Below are positions 7,667-16,704 of a DNA stretch of 64,000 nt, one piece after another (the first letter of the stretch is position 1; every line of letters starts with the position of its first letter). This stretch comes from Cellulomonas humilata (GTDB lineage: Bacteria; Actinomycetota; Actinomycetes; Actinomycetales; Cellulomonadaceae). The notes beneath the pieces were generated by a model. The model ran no database searches, was not told the origin of the DNA, and saw only the letters and a list, made by a program, of their open reading frames with translations. The DNA lies in the NCBI RefSeq assembly GCF_030814415.1, contig NZ_JAUSVB010000002.1, forward strand, positions 310,001 to 374,000, read 5' to 3'. The position numbers and the translations under genes were made by a program.

Positions 7667-10258
7667 TCAGTCGACGGCGAGCGCCGCCACGGGCGAGGTG
7701 CGGGCGGCGGCCCGACCCGGCAGCACCGACGCGAGCAGCCCGGCGGCGAGCGCCACGACGAGCAGCAGGGCCAGGTCCGTCCACGGGATGACGAGGATGA
7801 CGTCCCCGATCTCCCCGAAGGTGATCACGGCACCCGCCCACCCGTACAGGAGCCCGAGCCCGGCCCCGAGGACCGCCCCGACGCCGGCGATGAGCATCCC
7901 CTCGATCGCGAGCATCAGGCGCAGCTGTCGACGGGAGAGCCCGATGGCCCGCAGGGTCGCGGACTCCCGGCGGCGTTCGAGGACCGACAGCGACAGCGTG
8001 TTGGCCACGCCGATGAGCGCGATCACCACGGCGACGCCGAGCAGGCCGACGACGATCGCGAGGAGCGTGTTGATCACCAGCTCGTTGCTGGCGCGCTCGG
8101 CCCCGGCGCTGCTCACCTCCGCAGGAGTGTCGGGCAGTGCTGCCCGCACGTCCTGCAGCACCAGCGCCGCGTCGGCACCCGGGTCCAGCGAGACCCAGAG
8201 CATCGCGACCGGGGCCTGCGGTGCGAGCCGCTCGAGGGTCGGGAGAGTGGCCAGGGCGTAGATCCCGCCCAGGTCAGTGGGCGCCGTCCGGAGCGGGACG
8301 TCGGACCCGCCCGGTGCCGGCTCGGAGTCGTCCCACGGGGTGGCGTACGCCGTCACGGGGATCGTCTCGTCGGTCGCCTGCTCCGCGAGGAACTTCGGGA
8401 GCAGCAGCGTCCCGTCGTCCAGACCGTCCGCCGTCTCGGGGTCGCGCAGCACGGCCCTCGCGGAGCCGTCGACGGGTGCGACGACCATGACCCAGTCGTC
8501 GCCCAGCAGGACGGGAGCGACCCGCATCTCGAGCACGGTGTCGACACCGGTGACCCCGGCGACGGCCTCGGTGACGTCGCCCGGCAGGCTCGCACCGTCG
8601 CCCTGCACGGTGCCGTCGACCATGAGGTCCACCGGGTAGTGCTCGTCGAGCTCCTGCGCGAGAGACACGCGGGCGCTCGCGGCCCCGGTGCTCATCATGG
8701 CGACGAGGGTCGCGCCGATGAGCAGTGCTGCACTCGTCGCCGCCGTCCGGCGGGGGTTGCGCACGGTGTTGGCCGCAGCCAGCCGCGCGCTGGTCCCCGT
8801 CCTGGCGAGGGCGCGTCCCACGAACGAGACGACCTTCGGCACCCAGAACACCGCGCCGACCAGCACGCCGACGAACGACAGCCCACCCGCGAGCGCCCCG
8901 ATCCCGAGCAGCAGGGTGGGGTCGGCCCGACCCGTGCTGGAGAGGACGGTCGCGAGCAGCATGACCCCGACACCGCCGACGGTGAGCAGGAGCGACAGCG
9001 CGAACCGCACGCGGCCGCCGCGGGCACCCATCGCCGGGGCGTCGGCCGGACGCAGCGCCGCGATCGGCGACACGCGTGTGGCCTCGCGGGCCGGCACGAG
9101 GGAGGCAAGGACCGTGACGACCGTGCCCACCAGCAGCGGGAGCAGCACGACGGGAAGGGTCACCTCGATGGTGGACGGCAGCGGCACGCCGAGGTCGAGG
9201 TTGCTCAGCACGAAGAGGGCGCCCTGGCCGAGCACGAGCCCGAGGACCAGTCCGGCGACCGAGGCGACGGCCCCGAGGATCGCCGCCTCCACCAGCACGG
9301 AGCGGCGCAGCTGTCCCTTGCCCGCACCGACGCAGCGGAGCAGGGCCAGGGTGCGGGTGCGCTGCGCGACGAGCACCTGGAACGTGTTGGCGATGACGAG
9401 GGCGGCGACGAGCAGCGCCACCGCGGCGAACCCGAGGACGATCGTGACCAGGACGTTGCCACCGTCGGAGAACGCCGCGATGGACTCTGCTGCCGCCTCG
9501 TCCCTGGTGAGTGCCTCGGCGTCGGGGACGACCGGGCCGACGGCGTCCCGCAGCGCCTCGGCGCTGACGCCGGGCCGGGCCGCCACGAGGGTGTCCGAGG
9601 CGAGCTCCGTGACCGAGCCGGCGTCGCTCCAGCGCAGGAGGTCGTCGGTCGTGACCAGACCGGCGCCGCCGCTCTGCGACCACGCGGACGCAGGATCGGT
9701 CGCGATACCGGTCACCACGACGTCGTCGTCGACCGTCCGCCAGACCTCCTCGGACGGTTCCGTGGACGCGGTGGCGTCGGAGCTCGGGGTGTCGGCCGGC
9801 TCGGACGTGGTCCAGCGGACCTGCACGTGGTCACCGACCTTCACGCCGAACGCCTCCGCCGTGGCGGGGGGCAGGGCGATCTCGCCGGTCCCGGTGGGTG
9901 CCGCGCCGTCCTCGACCACGAGCGAGCTCAGCCGTGGGTCGTCGGCCGTCGGCAGCATCAGCTGCCAGCGGCTCGTGCCGCCCTTGCGGATCTCGATGCC
10001 GATGGGGGCGAGGACGTCGGCGGCCTGGACGTCCGGCAGGGCGCGCACCTCCTCGAGCTGCTCCTCGGTGACGTCGCCGGCGACGACGATGTCGGCGTCC
10101 GCGTACGTCGCGGTGACCGCGTCGTACCCCGTGCGGGTCATGACGTTCCCGGCGATCAGGGTGGTGGCGAGGAACGCGGTCCCGATCGCGATGGCGACGG
10201 CGGCCGCGGTCAGCCGGCCGAGACTGCGGCGCATCTGCGCCAGGGTGAGACGCAGCAT
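7667..10258 (-). CDS. ABC transporter permease, FtsX/MacB type
   Basis: 863 residues. One helix at about 18-38, then a large MacB-PCD-like extracytoplasmic domain (about 40-270). A first FtsX block of three helices (about 285-440) follows, then a second extracytoplasmic domain and a C-terminal FtsX block (about 740-860, ending TSPVAALAVD). This duplicated layout is typical of actinobacterial DUF214/FtsX permeases that move peptides, antibiotics or lipids out of the membrane. ATG at 10258 shares its A with the stop of the ATPase gene (TGATG), so the two are translationally coupled. The adjacent NarL-type two-component system is a plausible regulator. Substrate unknown. Confidence 0.9.
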   Translation of the reverse strand: MLRLTLAQMRRSLGRLTAAAVAIAIGTAFLATTLIAGNVMTRTGYDAVTATYADADIVVAGDVTEEQLEEVRALPDVQAADVLAPIGIEIRKGGTSRWQLMLPTADDPRLSSLVVEDGAAPTGTGEIALPPATAEAFGVKVGDHVQVRWTTSEPADTPSSDATASTEPSEEVWRTVDDDVVVTGIATDPASAWSQSGGAGLVTTDDLLRWSDAGSVTELASDTLVAARPGVSAEALRDAVGPVVPDAEALTRDEAAAESIAAFSDGGNVLVTIVLGFAAVALLVAALVIANTFQVLVAQRTRTLALLRCVGAGKGQLRRSVLVEAAILGAVASVAGLVLGLVLGQGALFVLSNLDLGVPLPSTIEVTLPVVLLPLLVGTVVTVLASLVPAREATRVSPIAALRPADAPAMGARGGRVRFALSLLLTVGGVGVMLLATVLSSTGRADPTLLLGIGALAGGLSFVGVLVGAVFWVPKVVSFVGRALARTGTSARLAAANTVRNPRRTAATSAALLIGATLVAMMSTGAASARVSLAQELDEHYPVDLMVDGTVQGDGASLPGDVTEAVAGVTGVDTVLEMRVAPVLLGDDWVMVVAPVDGSARAVLRDPETADGLDDGTLLLPKFLAEQATDETIPVTAYATPWDDSEPAPGGSDVPLRTAPTDLGGIYALATLPTLERLAPQAPVAMLWVSLDPGADAALVLQDVRAALPDTPAEVSSAGAERASNELVINTLLAIVVGLLGVAVVIALIGVANTLSLSVLERRRESATLRAIGLSRRQLRLMLAIEGMLIAGVGAVLGAGLGLLYGWAGAVITFGEIGDVILVIPWTDLALLLVVALAAGLLASVLPGRAAARTSPVAALAVD

Positions 10259-11058
10259 CAGAGGGCCGCCTGGTCGAGCGAGCGCAGGGCCTCCAGGCCG
10301 GTCAGCACGGACTCGGGGGTCGGGTCCGCGATGTCGCCGGCGATCCGTCCGTCGGCCAGCAGGACCACCCGGTCCGCGTAGGCGGCGGCCGTCGGGTCGT
10401 GCGTGACCATGATGATCGTGCGGCCCAGCTCGCGCACCGAGCGCCGCAGGAAGCTCAGCACCTCGGCGCCCGACCGGGAGTCGAGGTTGCCGGTGGGCTC
10501 GTCGGCGAAGACGACCTCGGGCTTCGCGATGAGCGCGCGGGCGATCGCCACCCGCTGCTGCTGGCCACCGGACAGCTCCGACGGCCGGTGCGTGAGCCGC
10601 TGACCGAGCCCCAGGGTGGACACGAGGGTGTCGAACCACGGGCGGTCCACCGCGGTGCCGGCCAGCTCGAGCGGCAGGAGGATGTTCTGCTCGGCGGTGA
10701 ACATCGGCAGCAGGTTGAAGCTCTGGAAGACGAACCCGACGCGGTCGCGGCGCAGCCGCGTCAGCGCGCCGTCGTCGAGCGCGGTGATCTCCGTGGCGCC
10801 GAGGCGGGCGGTGCCCGACGTGGCCTGGTCGAGGCCCGCCAGCACGTGCATCAGCGTGGACTTGCCGGAGCCCGACGGCCCCATGATCGCCGTGAACGCC
10901 CCGGCCTCGAAGTCGACGTCGACCCCGTCGAGCGCGCGGACCTCGGCGGCACCCTGGCCGTAGACCTTGGTGAGCGACCGGGCGCTCACGGCGACCGGTG
11001 ACCCGCCCGGCACGCGCGGCTGGTCCTCGTCGATCGGGCGGAAGACGGTGGTGTCCAC
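10258..11058 (-). CDS. ABC transporter ATP-binding protein, MacB/LolD type
   Basis: 266 residues from GTG at 11058, which has AAGGAG 7 nt upstream. Walker A GPSGSGKST (60-68), Q-loop in FVFQSFNLLP, signature LSGGQ (162-166), Walker B VVFADEPTGNLD (182-193) and switch His220 in MVTHD. The EPTGNLDS string marks the LolD/MacB exporter subfamily. It forms a transporter with the coupled permease downstream. An in-frame extension of 21 codons upstream has no ribosome site and is rejected. The promoter region carries an inverted repeat wrapped around a TAGCGT -10. Confidence 0.92.
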   Translation of the reverse strand: MDTTVFRPIDEDQPRVPGGSPVAVSARSLTKVYGQGAAEVRALDGVDVDFEAGAFTAIMGPSGSGKSTLMHVLAGLDQATSGTARLGATEITALDDGALTRLRRDRVGFVFQSFNLLPMFTAEQNILLPLELAGTAVDRPWFDTLVSTLGLGQRLTHRPSELSGGQQQRVAIARALIAKPEVVFADEPTGNLDSRSGAEVLSFLRRSVRELGRTIIMVTHDPTAAAYADRVVLLADGRIAGDIADPTPESVLTGLEALRSLDQAAL

Positions 11059-11086
11059 GGAGGGGCTCCTTCGGGTGCGGTGACGA

Positions 11087-11106
11087 ATCTCCGACGCTAC
11101 GGAGAT
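11087..11106 (-). promoter_or_regulatory. Inverted repeat enclosing the -10 of the ABC exporter operon
   Basis: ATCTCCG and CGGAGAT form perfect 7-bp arms around 6 bases that read TAGCGT on the minus strand. That is the same -10 hexamer seen before the acyltransferase at 19202. A dimeric repressor bound here would cover the -10. The leader would be about 30 nt, enough for the AAGGAG site. Confidence 0.45.
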
Positions 11107-11161
11107 GCCCTCCGACCGCACATCAGGCCCCGGACTGGTCGTCCGTCATCCCGTGGTCCGA

Positions 11162-11878
11162 CTAGGAGCCCGGTCGCACCAGACCGGTCTCGTACGCGAC
11201 CACGACGGCCTGCACCCGGTCGCGGACGCGCAGCTTGGCCAGGATGCGGCCGACGTGCGTCTTCACGGTCGCCTCGGCGACGAACAGGTCGGCGCCGATC
11301 TCGGTGTTCGACCGGCCGCGCGCCATGAGCACGAGCACCTCGCGCTCGCGGTCGGTGAGATCGGCGACGGCGAGGCGTGCGGGGTCGGTGGGGCCGCCGG
11401 GCTCGTCGGGCGGGAGAGCGGTGACGAGGTGCTCCAGGAGCCGCTTGGTGCTCGAGGGCGCGATGACCGCGTCGCCACGGTGCACCGTGCGGATGGCGGC
11501 GAGCATCTCCTCCGGCGGCGCGTCCTTGAGCAGGAACCCGCTGGCGCCCGCCCGGATGGCCGAGAGCACGTACTCGTCGAGGTCGAAGGTCGTCAGGACG
11601 ATCACGCGGGGAGCCGGGGCGTCGTCCGTGGACCGCGCGGTGATCTGCGCGGTCGCCGTGAGCCCGTCCATCGTGGGCATGCGGACGTCCATGAGCACGA
11701 CGTCGACCGGTCCGGTGACCGTCCGTGCGGCGGGATCGAGGGCGCGCACGGCCTGCGCCCCGTCACCGGCCTCGAGCACGACCTCGAGGTCGGCCTGGGA
11801 GTCGATGACCATCCGGAACCCGGCGCGGACCAGCTGCTGATCGTCGACCAGGGCGACGCGGATCGTGCCGTCGCTCAT
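11162..11878 (-). CDS. NarL/LuxR-type response regulator
   Basis: 238 residues. Receiver domain with acidic pair Asp12/Asp13, phosphoacceptor Asp64 (VVLMDVRMP) and the conserved Lys in FLLKDAPPEE. A LuxR-type helix-turn-helix follows near the C-terminus (LTDREREVLVLMARGRSNTE, then VKTHVGRILAKLRVRDR). The ATG overlaps the stop of the upstream kinase gene (ATGA), so the pair is coupled. The exporter genes lie 103 bp downstream on the same strand and are the obvious target, as in many actinobacterial envelope-stress modules; this is inferred from position. Confidence 0.92.
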   Translation of the reverse strand: MSDGTIRVALVDDQQLVRAGFRMVIDSQADLEVVLEAGDGAQAVRALDPAARTVTGPVDVVLMDVRMPTMDGLTATAQITARSTDDAPAPRVIVLTTFDLDEYVLSAIRAGASGFLLKDAPPEEMLAAIRTVHRGDAVIAPSSTKRLLEHLVTALPPDEPGGPTDPARLAVADLTDREREVLVLMARGRSNTEIGADLFVAEATVKTHVGRILAKLRVRDRVQAVVVAYETGLVRPGS

Positions 11879-13209
11879 CGGGTGGCCTCGTCCTGGGTGC
11901 TCGGCACGGGTGTCGTCCTCTCGTCGGGGGCTGCGTCGGCGGGGGTGCGCGCGGGCGCGGTGTCGGTCGGGGTCGGCAGCTGGGCGCGCACCCGGAAGCC
12001 GCCACCGGGGCGAGGACCGGCGCTGACCGTCCCGCCGAACATCGTGGCCCGCTCGCGCATGCCGAGCAGACCTTGGCCGAGGCCGTCGGAGTCCGCCGAC
12101 GCGCCGCGGCCGTCGTCGCTGACCTCGACCACGATGGCGTCGGGGAGCCACTGGACCAGGACGGTGACCTTGGGGTTGGGGCCGGCGTGCTTGAGCACGT
12201 TCGTCAACGACTCCTGGGCGATCCGGTAGACCGTGAGACCCGCTCCGGGCGGGAGGTTCCGCGGCTCGCCCATGCGGACCAGCGAGGCACGCAGGCCGCT
12301 GGCCCGGACCTGCTCGACCAGTGCCCCGACGTCCGACTCGGCGGGCTGCGGGGCGAATCCCTGGCTCGTGGTGTGGCTCAGGCCGCCGGGACCGGGGAGC
12401 ACCGGGACGGCTCCCGTCGACGCGGGCGGCTCGGAGCTGCCGCGGAGCACCCCGAGCAGGCGCCGCATGTCGGTGAGCGCAGCCCGTCCGGTCTCGGCGA
12501 TGGTGCCGAGCGCCCGGGTCGCCGCCGCGGGGTCGGCGTCGGCCGCGTACCGGCCGCCGTCTGCCTGGGCGATCATCACGGTGAGCGAGTGGGCCACGAT
12601 GTCGTGCATCTCCCGGGCGATCCGGGCCCGTTCGGCCGCGGTCGCGATCTGGGACTGCTGGTCGCGCTCGACCTCGAGTCGTTCGGCGCGGTCGACCAGC
12701 GCCTCGATCGTCTCTCGTCGCGACCGCCGGACCAGGCCGAACGCCCACACGGACAGCGCGAAGACGCCGGTGAAGATCGCGGTCGACGCGGCGCCGGGGG
12801 CGTCGAACCAGCCGTTCATCGAGATGCCGAGCAGGACCGAGCCGACGAGGGCGCCGACGATCGCGACGCGGTGCGCCCAGCGGGGCCCGTGCACGGTGAC
12901 GGAGTACAGGGAGAGCAGGACGGCGAAGTCCGCAGGGACGACGAGCGGGGCGAAGAACGCGAGCTGGAGGAGCGCGAACGAGTAGACGGCGACCGCGGAG
13001 GCCGTCGGACGCACCCGGCGCCAGGCCAGGGGAGCGACGACCGCGAAGGAGATCAGCGGGGTGGCGAGCGAGCGGCTCGCGTCGGCCGCGGCGGTCGTGA
13101 TGTCCGTCGACGTCGTGACCATGAGCAGCAGCAGGAACCCGGTGCCCGTCGCGTCCACCGCGAACCGGTGCGCCTCCTCCCACCGCAGCAGGCGTTCCCA
13201 TCTCGTCAC
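11875..13209 (-). CDS. NarL-family sensor histidine kinase (HisKA_3)
   Basis: 444 residues. An N-terminal membrane module of about five helices (20-160), a short coiled linker, then HisKA_3 with ERARIAREMHDIVAHSLTVM (phospho-His202). A HATPase_c domain follows (N-box RIAQESLTNVLKHA, G1 VSDDGRG, G2 GQGLLGMRERA). The absence of a separate extracellular sensor loop suggests membrane-intrinsic sensing, as in LiaS/VraS/DesK-type kinases. GTG at 13209 has no good ribosome site. The C-terminus is a Thr/Pro/Ala-rich tail of about 30 residues that I would expect to be disordered. Confidence 0.9.
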   Translation of the reverse strand: MTRWERLLRWEEAHRFAVDATGTGFLLLLMVTTSTDITTAAADASRSLATPLISFAVVAPLAWRRVRPTASAVAVYSFALLQLAFFAPLVVPADFAVLLSLYSVTVHGPRWAHRVAIVGALVGSVLLGISMNGWFDAPGAASTAIFTGVFALSVWAFGLVRRSRRETIEALVDRAERLEVERDQQSQIATAAERARIAREMHDIVAHSLTVMIAQADGGRYAADADPAAATRALGTIAETGRAALTDMRRLLGVLRGSSEPPASTGAVPVLPGPGGLSHTTSQGFAPQPAESDVGALVEQVRASGLRASLVRMGEPRNLPPGAGLTVYRIAQESLTNVLKHAGPNPKVTVLVQWLPDAIVVEVSDDGRGASADSDGLGQGLLGMRERATMFGGTVSAGPRPGGGFRVRAQLPTPTDTAPARTPADAAPDERTTPVPSTQDEATR

Positions 13210-13350
13210 CCCACGAGGGTAGGCGCGGGGACTCCCGGCGGCGTGCCCCCGCAGGACGACCGCGCCGCGCGACGGGTCCGCCCGGAGGAGCAGATAGTTC
13301 ACGGAAACCTGTGTGCGCGCCCCTATGGCGGTCAAGACCGTCCCATGACC

Positions 13351-13356
13351 TAGCAT
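13351..13356 (+). promoter_or_regulatory. Leaderless -10 element (TAGCAT)
   Basis: TAGCAT is followed by 6 nt and the ATG of the response regulator at 13363. No ribosome site is present. Confidence 0.55.
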
Positions 13357-13362
13357 GGGCGA

Positions 13363-14061
13363 ATGACCCAGGTGCTGCTGGCCGAGGACGATCCCGCGAT
13401 TGCCGAACCTTTGGCCCGCGCCCTCGGGCGTGAAGGTTATGACGTGCGCGTGCAAGGTACTGGTCAAGGTGCGATCGACGGCGCCGCAGCGGCTGACCTG
13501 GTCGTCCTCGACCTCGGCCTGCCGGACATGGACGGCCTCGACGTCGCCCGCGCCATCCGCAACCTCGGCCTGACCACGCCGCTGCTGGTGCTCACCGCGC
13601 GCGCCGACGAGGTGGACCTCGTGGTCGGGCTCGACGCCGGTGCCGACGACTACGTGACCAAGCCTTTCCGGCTGGCCGAGCTCCTGGCCCGCGTCCGGGC
13701 GCTGCTGCGCCGCAGCGTGGGGGACCCGGGCGACGAGGACGAGCTGCACGCGCAGAACGTCCGCGTCGACGTCGCCGCGCACCGCGCGTTCCAGGGCGAG
13801 CGCGAGCTGCACCTGACCGCCAAGGAGTTCGACCTGCTGCGCGTGCTCGTGGGGGCCGCCGGCACCGTCGTCGCACGAGAGACGCTCATGCGCGAGGTCT
13901 GGGGGTCGGACCCCACGGGTTCGACCAAGACGCTGGACATGCACGTCTCGTGGCTGCGCCGCAAGCTCGGCGACGACGCCAACGCCCCGCGCTACGTCAC
14001 CACGGTGCGCGGCATGGGCTTCCGGTTCGAGACGGGCGGCGCGAGCGCCGAGCGGGGCTGA
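13363..14061 (+). CDS. OmpR-type response regulator
   Basis: 232 residues. Receiver domain with Glu8/Asp9/Asp10, phosphoacceptor Asp50 (LVVLDLGLPDMDG), Thr78 and Lys100 (YVTKPFR). A winged-helix DNA-binding domain follows (about 128-226; LTAKEFDLLRVL, TLDMHVSWLRRKLG, VTTVRGMGFRF). The whole length matches the OmpR/PhoB family. The kinase gene follows after 3 nt, so the two form an operon. No target gene is evident; the next gene, manA, has its own promoter. Confidence 0.93.
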   Translation: MTQVLLAEDDPAIAEPLARALGREGYDVRVQGTGQGAIDGAAAADLVVLDLGLPDMDGLDVARAIRNLGLTTPLLVLTARADEVDLVVGLDAGADDYVTKPFRLAELLARVRALLRRSVGDPGDEDELHAQNVRVDVAAHRAFQGERELHLTAKEFDLLRVLVGAAGTVVARETLMREVWGSDPTGSTKTLDMHVSWLRRKLGDDANAPRYVTTVRGMGFRFETGGASAERG

Positions 14062-14064
14062 GCC

Positions 14065-15387
14065 TTGCGCCGTCGCGTCCTGCAAGCGACGATCGCCGCG
14101 GTCACCGTCGCGGTCGTCCTGCTCGGCTTCCCCCTGGCCTTCCTCGGCGCCCAGCTGGTCCGCGAGAACGAGATGCAGGCGCTGTCCGCGCGTGCCGAGT
14201 CCGCCGCGCGGGCCGTCGACTTCCGCGTCGAGCAGGACATCGCGCTCACGGACCGGATGCTCGAGAACTACACCGGTGACGTGGGGGAGGTCCCTGCCTC
14301 CGTGATCGTCCGGACGCCCGACGGTGAGCTCTACCAGGCGGGCGAGCGGATCCAGGGCCGCAGCCTCTCGGTGAAGGTCGACTCGGACACGGGCGCGGAG
14401 GTCCTGCTGTACGTCTCGTGGTGGGACGTCTTCTGGCTCAGTGCCCGCGTCATCGCGCTCGTCGTCGTGGCCGCCGTCGTCGCGTTCGCAGCCGGCATCG
14501 CGATGGCGATCTGGCAGGCCAACCGGCTGACCGCCCCGCTCGTCTACCTGGCCGCGTCCGCGGAGCAGCTGGGTGCCGGTCAGGTGCGGCCGCGCCTCGA
14601 GCCGTCGGGAGTCGAGGAGATCGACCTCGTCGCGGCCGAGCTCGCGCGCAGCGCGGACCGGATGGCCGGCCGGCTGGCGGCCGAGCGGCAGTTCGCCTCC
14701 GACGCCTCCCACCAGCTGCGCACGCCGCTGACGGCGCTGTCGATGCGGCTCGAGGAGATCATGGTCGCCACGGACGACCCGGACGTGAGCGAGGAGGCAC
14801 GCATCTCGCTGGAGCAGGTCGAGCGGCTGGTGCGCGTCGTCGACGACCTGCTGGCCAGCTCCCGTCGGCTCCAGGGCGGCACCACCGAGGCAGTGCGGCT
14901 GCTCGAGGTCGTGCACCAGCAGGAGGAGGAGTGGCAGCCGACGTTCCTCGCGTCGGGCCGACGCCTCGTCGTGGAGGTCGACCGCGCGACGCAGGTGCTC
15001 GCGACGCCGGGGGCGCTCGCGCAGGTGATCGCCACGCTCATCGAGAACTCGCTGCGGCACGGCGCCGGCACCACGACCGTCCGCTCCCGGCCGAGCGGGC
15101 CCTCGGGCGCGGTCGTCGTCGAGGTGGCCGACGAGGGTGCCGGAGTACCCGACGACCTAGCCCCCCGGATCTTCGAGCGCGAGGTGACGTCCGGGAAGGG
15201 CACCGGCCTCGGGCTCGCGCTGGCCCGCGACCTGGCGTCCGCCGACGGCGGTCGGCTCGAGCTGGCGCAGCGCCGTCCGGCGGTGTTCGCGCTGTTCCTC
15301 GCGGGGGTGCCGGCCTCGATGCGACCCGACGTCGTGCTGCCCCTGGGAGCGGTGGTCTCGGCACGGATGGACCGGCGTCGGCGGTGA
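14065..15387 (+). CDS. OmpR-family sensor histidine kinase
   Basis: 440 residues from TTG at 14065, 3 nt after the regulator stop. Helix 1 at about 8-32, a short extracytoplasmic loop (about 33-122), helix 2 at about 127-150, then a HAMP-like segment. HisKA carries phospho-His216 (FASDASHQLRTPLTALSMR). HATPase follows with N-box LIENSLRHG, G1 DEGAGVP and G2 GKGTGLGLALARDL. It should phosphorylate the regulator encoded just upstream. No alternative ATG or GTG lies close to the regulator stop, so TTG is the likely start and expression relies on coupling. Confidence 0.9.
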   Translation: MRRRVLQATIAAVTVAVVLLGFPLAFLGAQLVRENEMQALSARAESAARAVDFRVEQDIALTDRMLENYTGDVGEVPASVIVRTPDGELYQAGERIQGRSLSVKVDSDTGAEVLLYVSWWDVFWLSARVIALVVVAAVVAFAAGIAMAIWQANRLTAPLVYLAASAEQLGAGQVRPRLEPSGVEEIDLVAAELARSADRMAGRLAAERQFASDASHQLRTPLTALSMRLEEIMVATDDPDVSEEARISLEQVERLVRVVDDLLASSRRLQGGTTEAVRLLEVVHQQEEEWQPTFLASGRRLVVEVDRATQVLATPGALAQVIATLIENSLRHGAGTTTVRSRPSGPSGAVVVEVADEGAGVPDDLAPRIFEREVTSGKGTGLGLALARDLASADGGRLELAQRRPAVFALFLAGVPASMRPDVVLPLGAVVSARMDRRRR

Positions 15388-15440
15388 CCGGTATGCCCGG
15401 GATCACCCGGCTGCAGCGCCTCGGACGGGTGCGGGCCACG

Positions 15441-15446
15441 TAACCT
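15441..15446 (+). promoter_or_regulatory. -10 element of manA (TAACCT)
   Basis: TAACCT would start transcription near 15453, giving manA a leader of about 37 nt that contains its AGGAG ribosome site. The -35 is not recognisable. Confidence 0.4.
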
Positions 15447-15489
15447 AGGTCGCTACGACGACCACGAGCACCCGCAGGAGACGTACGCC

Positions 15490-16686
15490 GTGTACCGGAT
15501 CACGCCAGCCATCCAGCACTACGCCTGGGGTTCGACGACGGCGATCCCCGACGTGCTGTCCCTGGTGCCGGACGGGCGACCGGTGGCGGAGGCCTGGTTC
15601 GGTGCGCACACCAGCGCCGCGTCGACCGTGCAGACCGCCGACGGACCGCGCGGGCTCGACGAGCTCATCGGGGCGGACGCCGACCTCCACCTCGGTGCGG
15701 ACGTCACGTCGCGGTTCGGCGCGCGCCTGCCGTACCTGCTCAAGATCATCGCGGCGAACGCCCCGCTCTCCCTGCAGGTCCACCCCACGCTCGAGCGGGC
15801 CCGCGCCGGCTACGCGGCCGAGGACGCGGCGGGGATCCCGGTGTCCGCACCCGAGCGCAGCTACCGGGACGACAACCACAAGCCGGAGCTGGTCTATGCG
15901 CTGAGCAGGCTCGACGCGATGGTCGGGTTCCGTGCCCCGCGACGGGCCGCGGAGCTGCTGGCGGACCTCGACACCCCGCTCGCGGCCGACCTGCACGCGC
16001 TGCTCGCCGCGGACCCCACGTCGGCGGGGGTGCGCACCGCGTTCGAGTGGCTCCTGCAGCCGGAGACGCGGCCGGGCGCGGCGGACGTCGCGAAGTTCGC
16101 CGAGGCCTGCGCGCGCCGCCTGGCCGACGGGTCGCCGTCCCCCCGCACCGACCGCACGGTGATGCGCCTCGCGGCGGCGTACCCCGGGGACCCCGGCGCG
16201 GTGACCTCCGTCCTGCTCAACCCGGTGACGCTGAACAGGGGAGAGGCGCTGTTCATCCCCGCCGGGACCGTGCACGCCTACCTGCAGGGGGTCGGCGTCG
16301 AGATCATGGCGAACTCGGACAACGTGCTCCGGGCCGGCCTGACGCGCAAGCACGTCGACGTCGTCGAGCTGCTGGACAACGTCGACTGCATCGCCGCGCC
16401 CCCGATCCGGATCGCCCCCGAGAAGGTGTTCACGTCGACGCGGATCTTCTACGCGCCCGTGGACGACTTCGAGCTCTCGGTCACCCGGCTCACGGACGAC
16501 GGCCCCACCCGGCTGCCGGGCCGTGGTCCGCGGATCCTGGTGTGCCTGGAGGGCGAGGTCGAGATCGCGACGCAGGACGGGAGCCTGCTCCTGCTGACCC
16601 GCGGACAGTCGGTCTTCGTGCCGGCGTCCGACGGAGCACTGACCGGATCCGGCGACGCGACGGTCGTGCAGGCGGACGTGCCCTGA
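15490..16686 (+). CDS. manA: Mannose-6-phosphate isomerase, class I
   Basis: 398 residues from GTG at 15490 with AGGAG upstream. It interconverts fructose-6-phosphate and mannose-6-phosphate, the entry to GDP-mannose. Zinc-site motifs of type I phosphomannose isomerases are present: QVHP (Gln96, His98), HKPE (His130, Glu133) and GTVHAYLQG. The N-terminal YAWGS and the cupin-like C-terminus also fit. It is placed as in the mycobacterial Rv3255c region. It is the likely source of mannose units and of the GDP-mannose used by Gmd at 57 kb; manB and manC are not in the window. Confidence 0.95.
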   Translation: MYRITPAIQHYAWGSTTAIPDVLSLVPDGRPVAEAWFGAHTSAASTVQTADGPRGLDELIGADADLHLGADVTSRFGARLPYLLKIIAANAPLSLQVHPTLERARAGYAAEDAAGIPVSAPERSYRDDNHKPELVYALSRLDAMVGFRAPRRAAELLADLDTPLAADLHALLAADPTSAGVRTAFEWLLQPETRPGAADVAKFAEACARRLADGSPSPRTDRTVMRLAAAYPGDPGAVTSVLLNPVTLNRGEALFIPAGTVHAYLQGVGVEIMANSDNVLRAGLTRKHVDVVELLDNVDCIAAPPIRIAPEKVFTSTRIFYAPVDDFELSVTRLTDDGPTRLPGRGPRILVCLEGEVEIATQDGSLLLLTRGQSVFVPASDGALTGSGDATVVQADVP

Positions 16687-16704
16687 CGAGGAACGTCCGT
16701 CAGG
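16682..16704. terminator. Short hairpin spanning the manA and gtrA-like stop codons
   Basis: CCTGACG and CGTCAGG pair perfectly over 7 bp around a 9-nt loop. The structure contains both convergent stop codons and could terminate in both directions. The stem is short, so the call is tentative. Confidence 0.4.

Noticed and set aside
5007..7841. 944-codon frame on the minus strand overlapping the EccC-like gene
   Set aside because: Same strand, different phase, Arg/Gly/Pro-rich composition with no domain. The frame at 3773-7555 carries the ATPase motifs.
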